This document shows positions 20,731 to 20,843 of a stretch of DNA of 20,843 nucleotides, piece by piece; position 1 is the stretch's first letter, and every line of letters starts with the position of its first letter. Under the pieces are notes generated by a model. That model worked only from the letters and a program-made list of their open reading frames with translations, was not told where the DNA came from and did not search any database. Source of the DNA: Betaproteobacteria bacterium (lineage in GTDB: Bacteria; Pseudomonadota; Gammaproteobacteria; Burkholderiales; SG8-39); NCBI GenBank assembly GCA_009693435.1, contig SHXF01000071.1, positions 1 to 20,843 on the forward strand, read 5' to 3'. The translations under genes and the position numbers were made by a program.

Positions 20731-20843
20731 AAGCGGCGGTGTAAGTGTTTGAATAGGCAGGGGTGGCCGACCCAAGGATTGATAGGATGGTTGTTAGCAG
20801 ACAGCCAAACCATCGCCCCGAAAGGCCAGCCATGACGGATCGT
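20704..20843 (+). mobile_element. Putative left end of an insertion element
   Basis: The methyltransferase homology stops at about 20703. The following DNA contains an inverted pair CACTTAC (20705-20711) and GTAAGTG (20741-20747), a second inverted pair GATGGTT (20786-20792) and AACCATC (20808-20814), and then GAAAGG six bases before an ATG at 20832 that stays open to the window edge (only four codons). This layout fits an insertion element with a short leader before its transposase, but the family cannot be named and the right end is outside the window. A plain deletion junction next to an unrelated gene is the main alternative. Confidence 0.4.

Overview
The window is GC-rich and looks betaproteobacterial, probably Burkholderiales or a close relative. 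The gene order pyrG-kdsA-eno-ftsB and the two Bug/TctC-type periplasmic receptors support this, but no rRNA or other decisive marker is present, so the genus is left open.

Layout. (1) Positions 44-6064 hold three intact plus-strand signalling genes: a hybrid histidine kinase whose N-terminus looks like the flagellar regulator FlhD, an HD-GYP c-di-GMP phosphodiesterase, and a membrane-anchored PAS-PAS hybrid histidine kinase paralogous to the first. (2) Positions 6116-8390 are a decay zone. It holds a third receiver/PAS/receiver reading frame broken by four lesions and apparently missing its kinase core. Convergent to it lies an HDOD-receiver chimera with an in-frame stop, preceded by a small, well-started membrane-protein gene (8387-8752, minus). 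(3) Positions 8948-13144 are an undamaged housekeeping operon (pyrG, kdsA, eno, ftsB) with a good sigma-70-type promoter and two ATGA overlaps. (4) Positions 13237-15539 on the minus strand hold a membrane diguanylate cyclase, the tail of a DoxX-like gene, and a secreted protein with two CAP-like domains. (5) Positions 15657-19997 carry small-molecule metabolism and transport genes: an LLM flavin-dependent oxidoreductase, two orphan Bug receptors, an exported carboxymuconolactone-decarboxylase-family protein, and a broken APC permease fragment. (6) The right edge holds an SAM methyltransferase whose frame is lost after about 133 residues, apparently at the left end of an insertion element that runs out of the window.

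How the genes fit together. The left third combines phosphorelay proteins with cyclic-di-GMP turnover (HD-GYP at the left, GGDEF at 13.2 kb). The FlhD-like segment suggests a physical link between a sensor kinase and the flagellar master-regulator family; this is the most unusual observation. Both intact kinases end in receiver domains and no DNA-binding response regulator is encoded here, so the output partner must be elsewhere. Gene damage is concentrated in accessory genes, while the housekeeping operon is clean, which argues for real gene decay rather than poor sequence.
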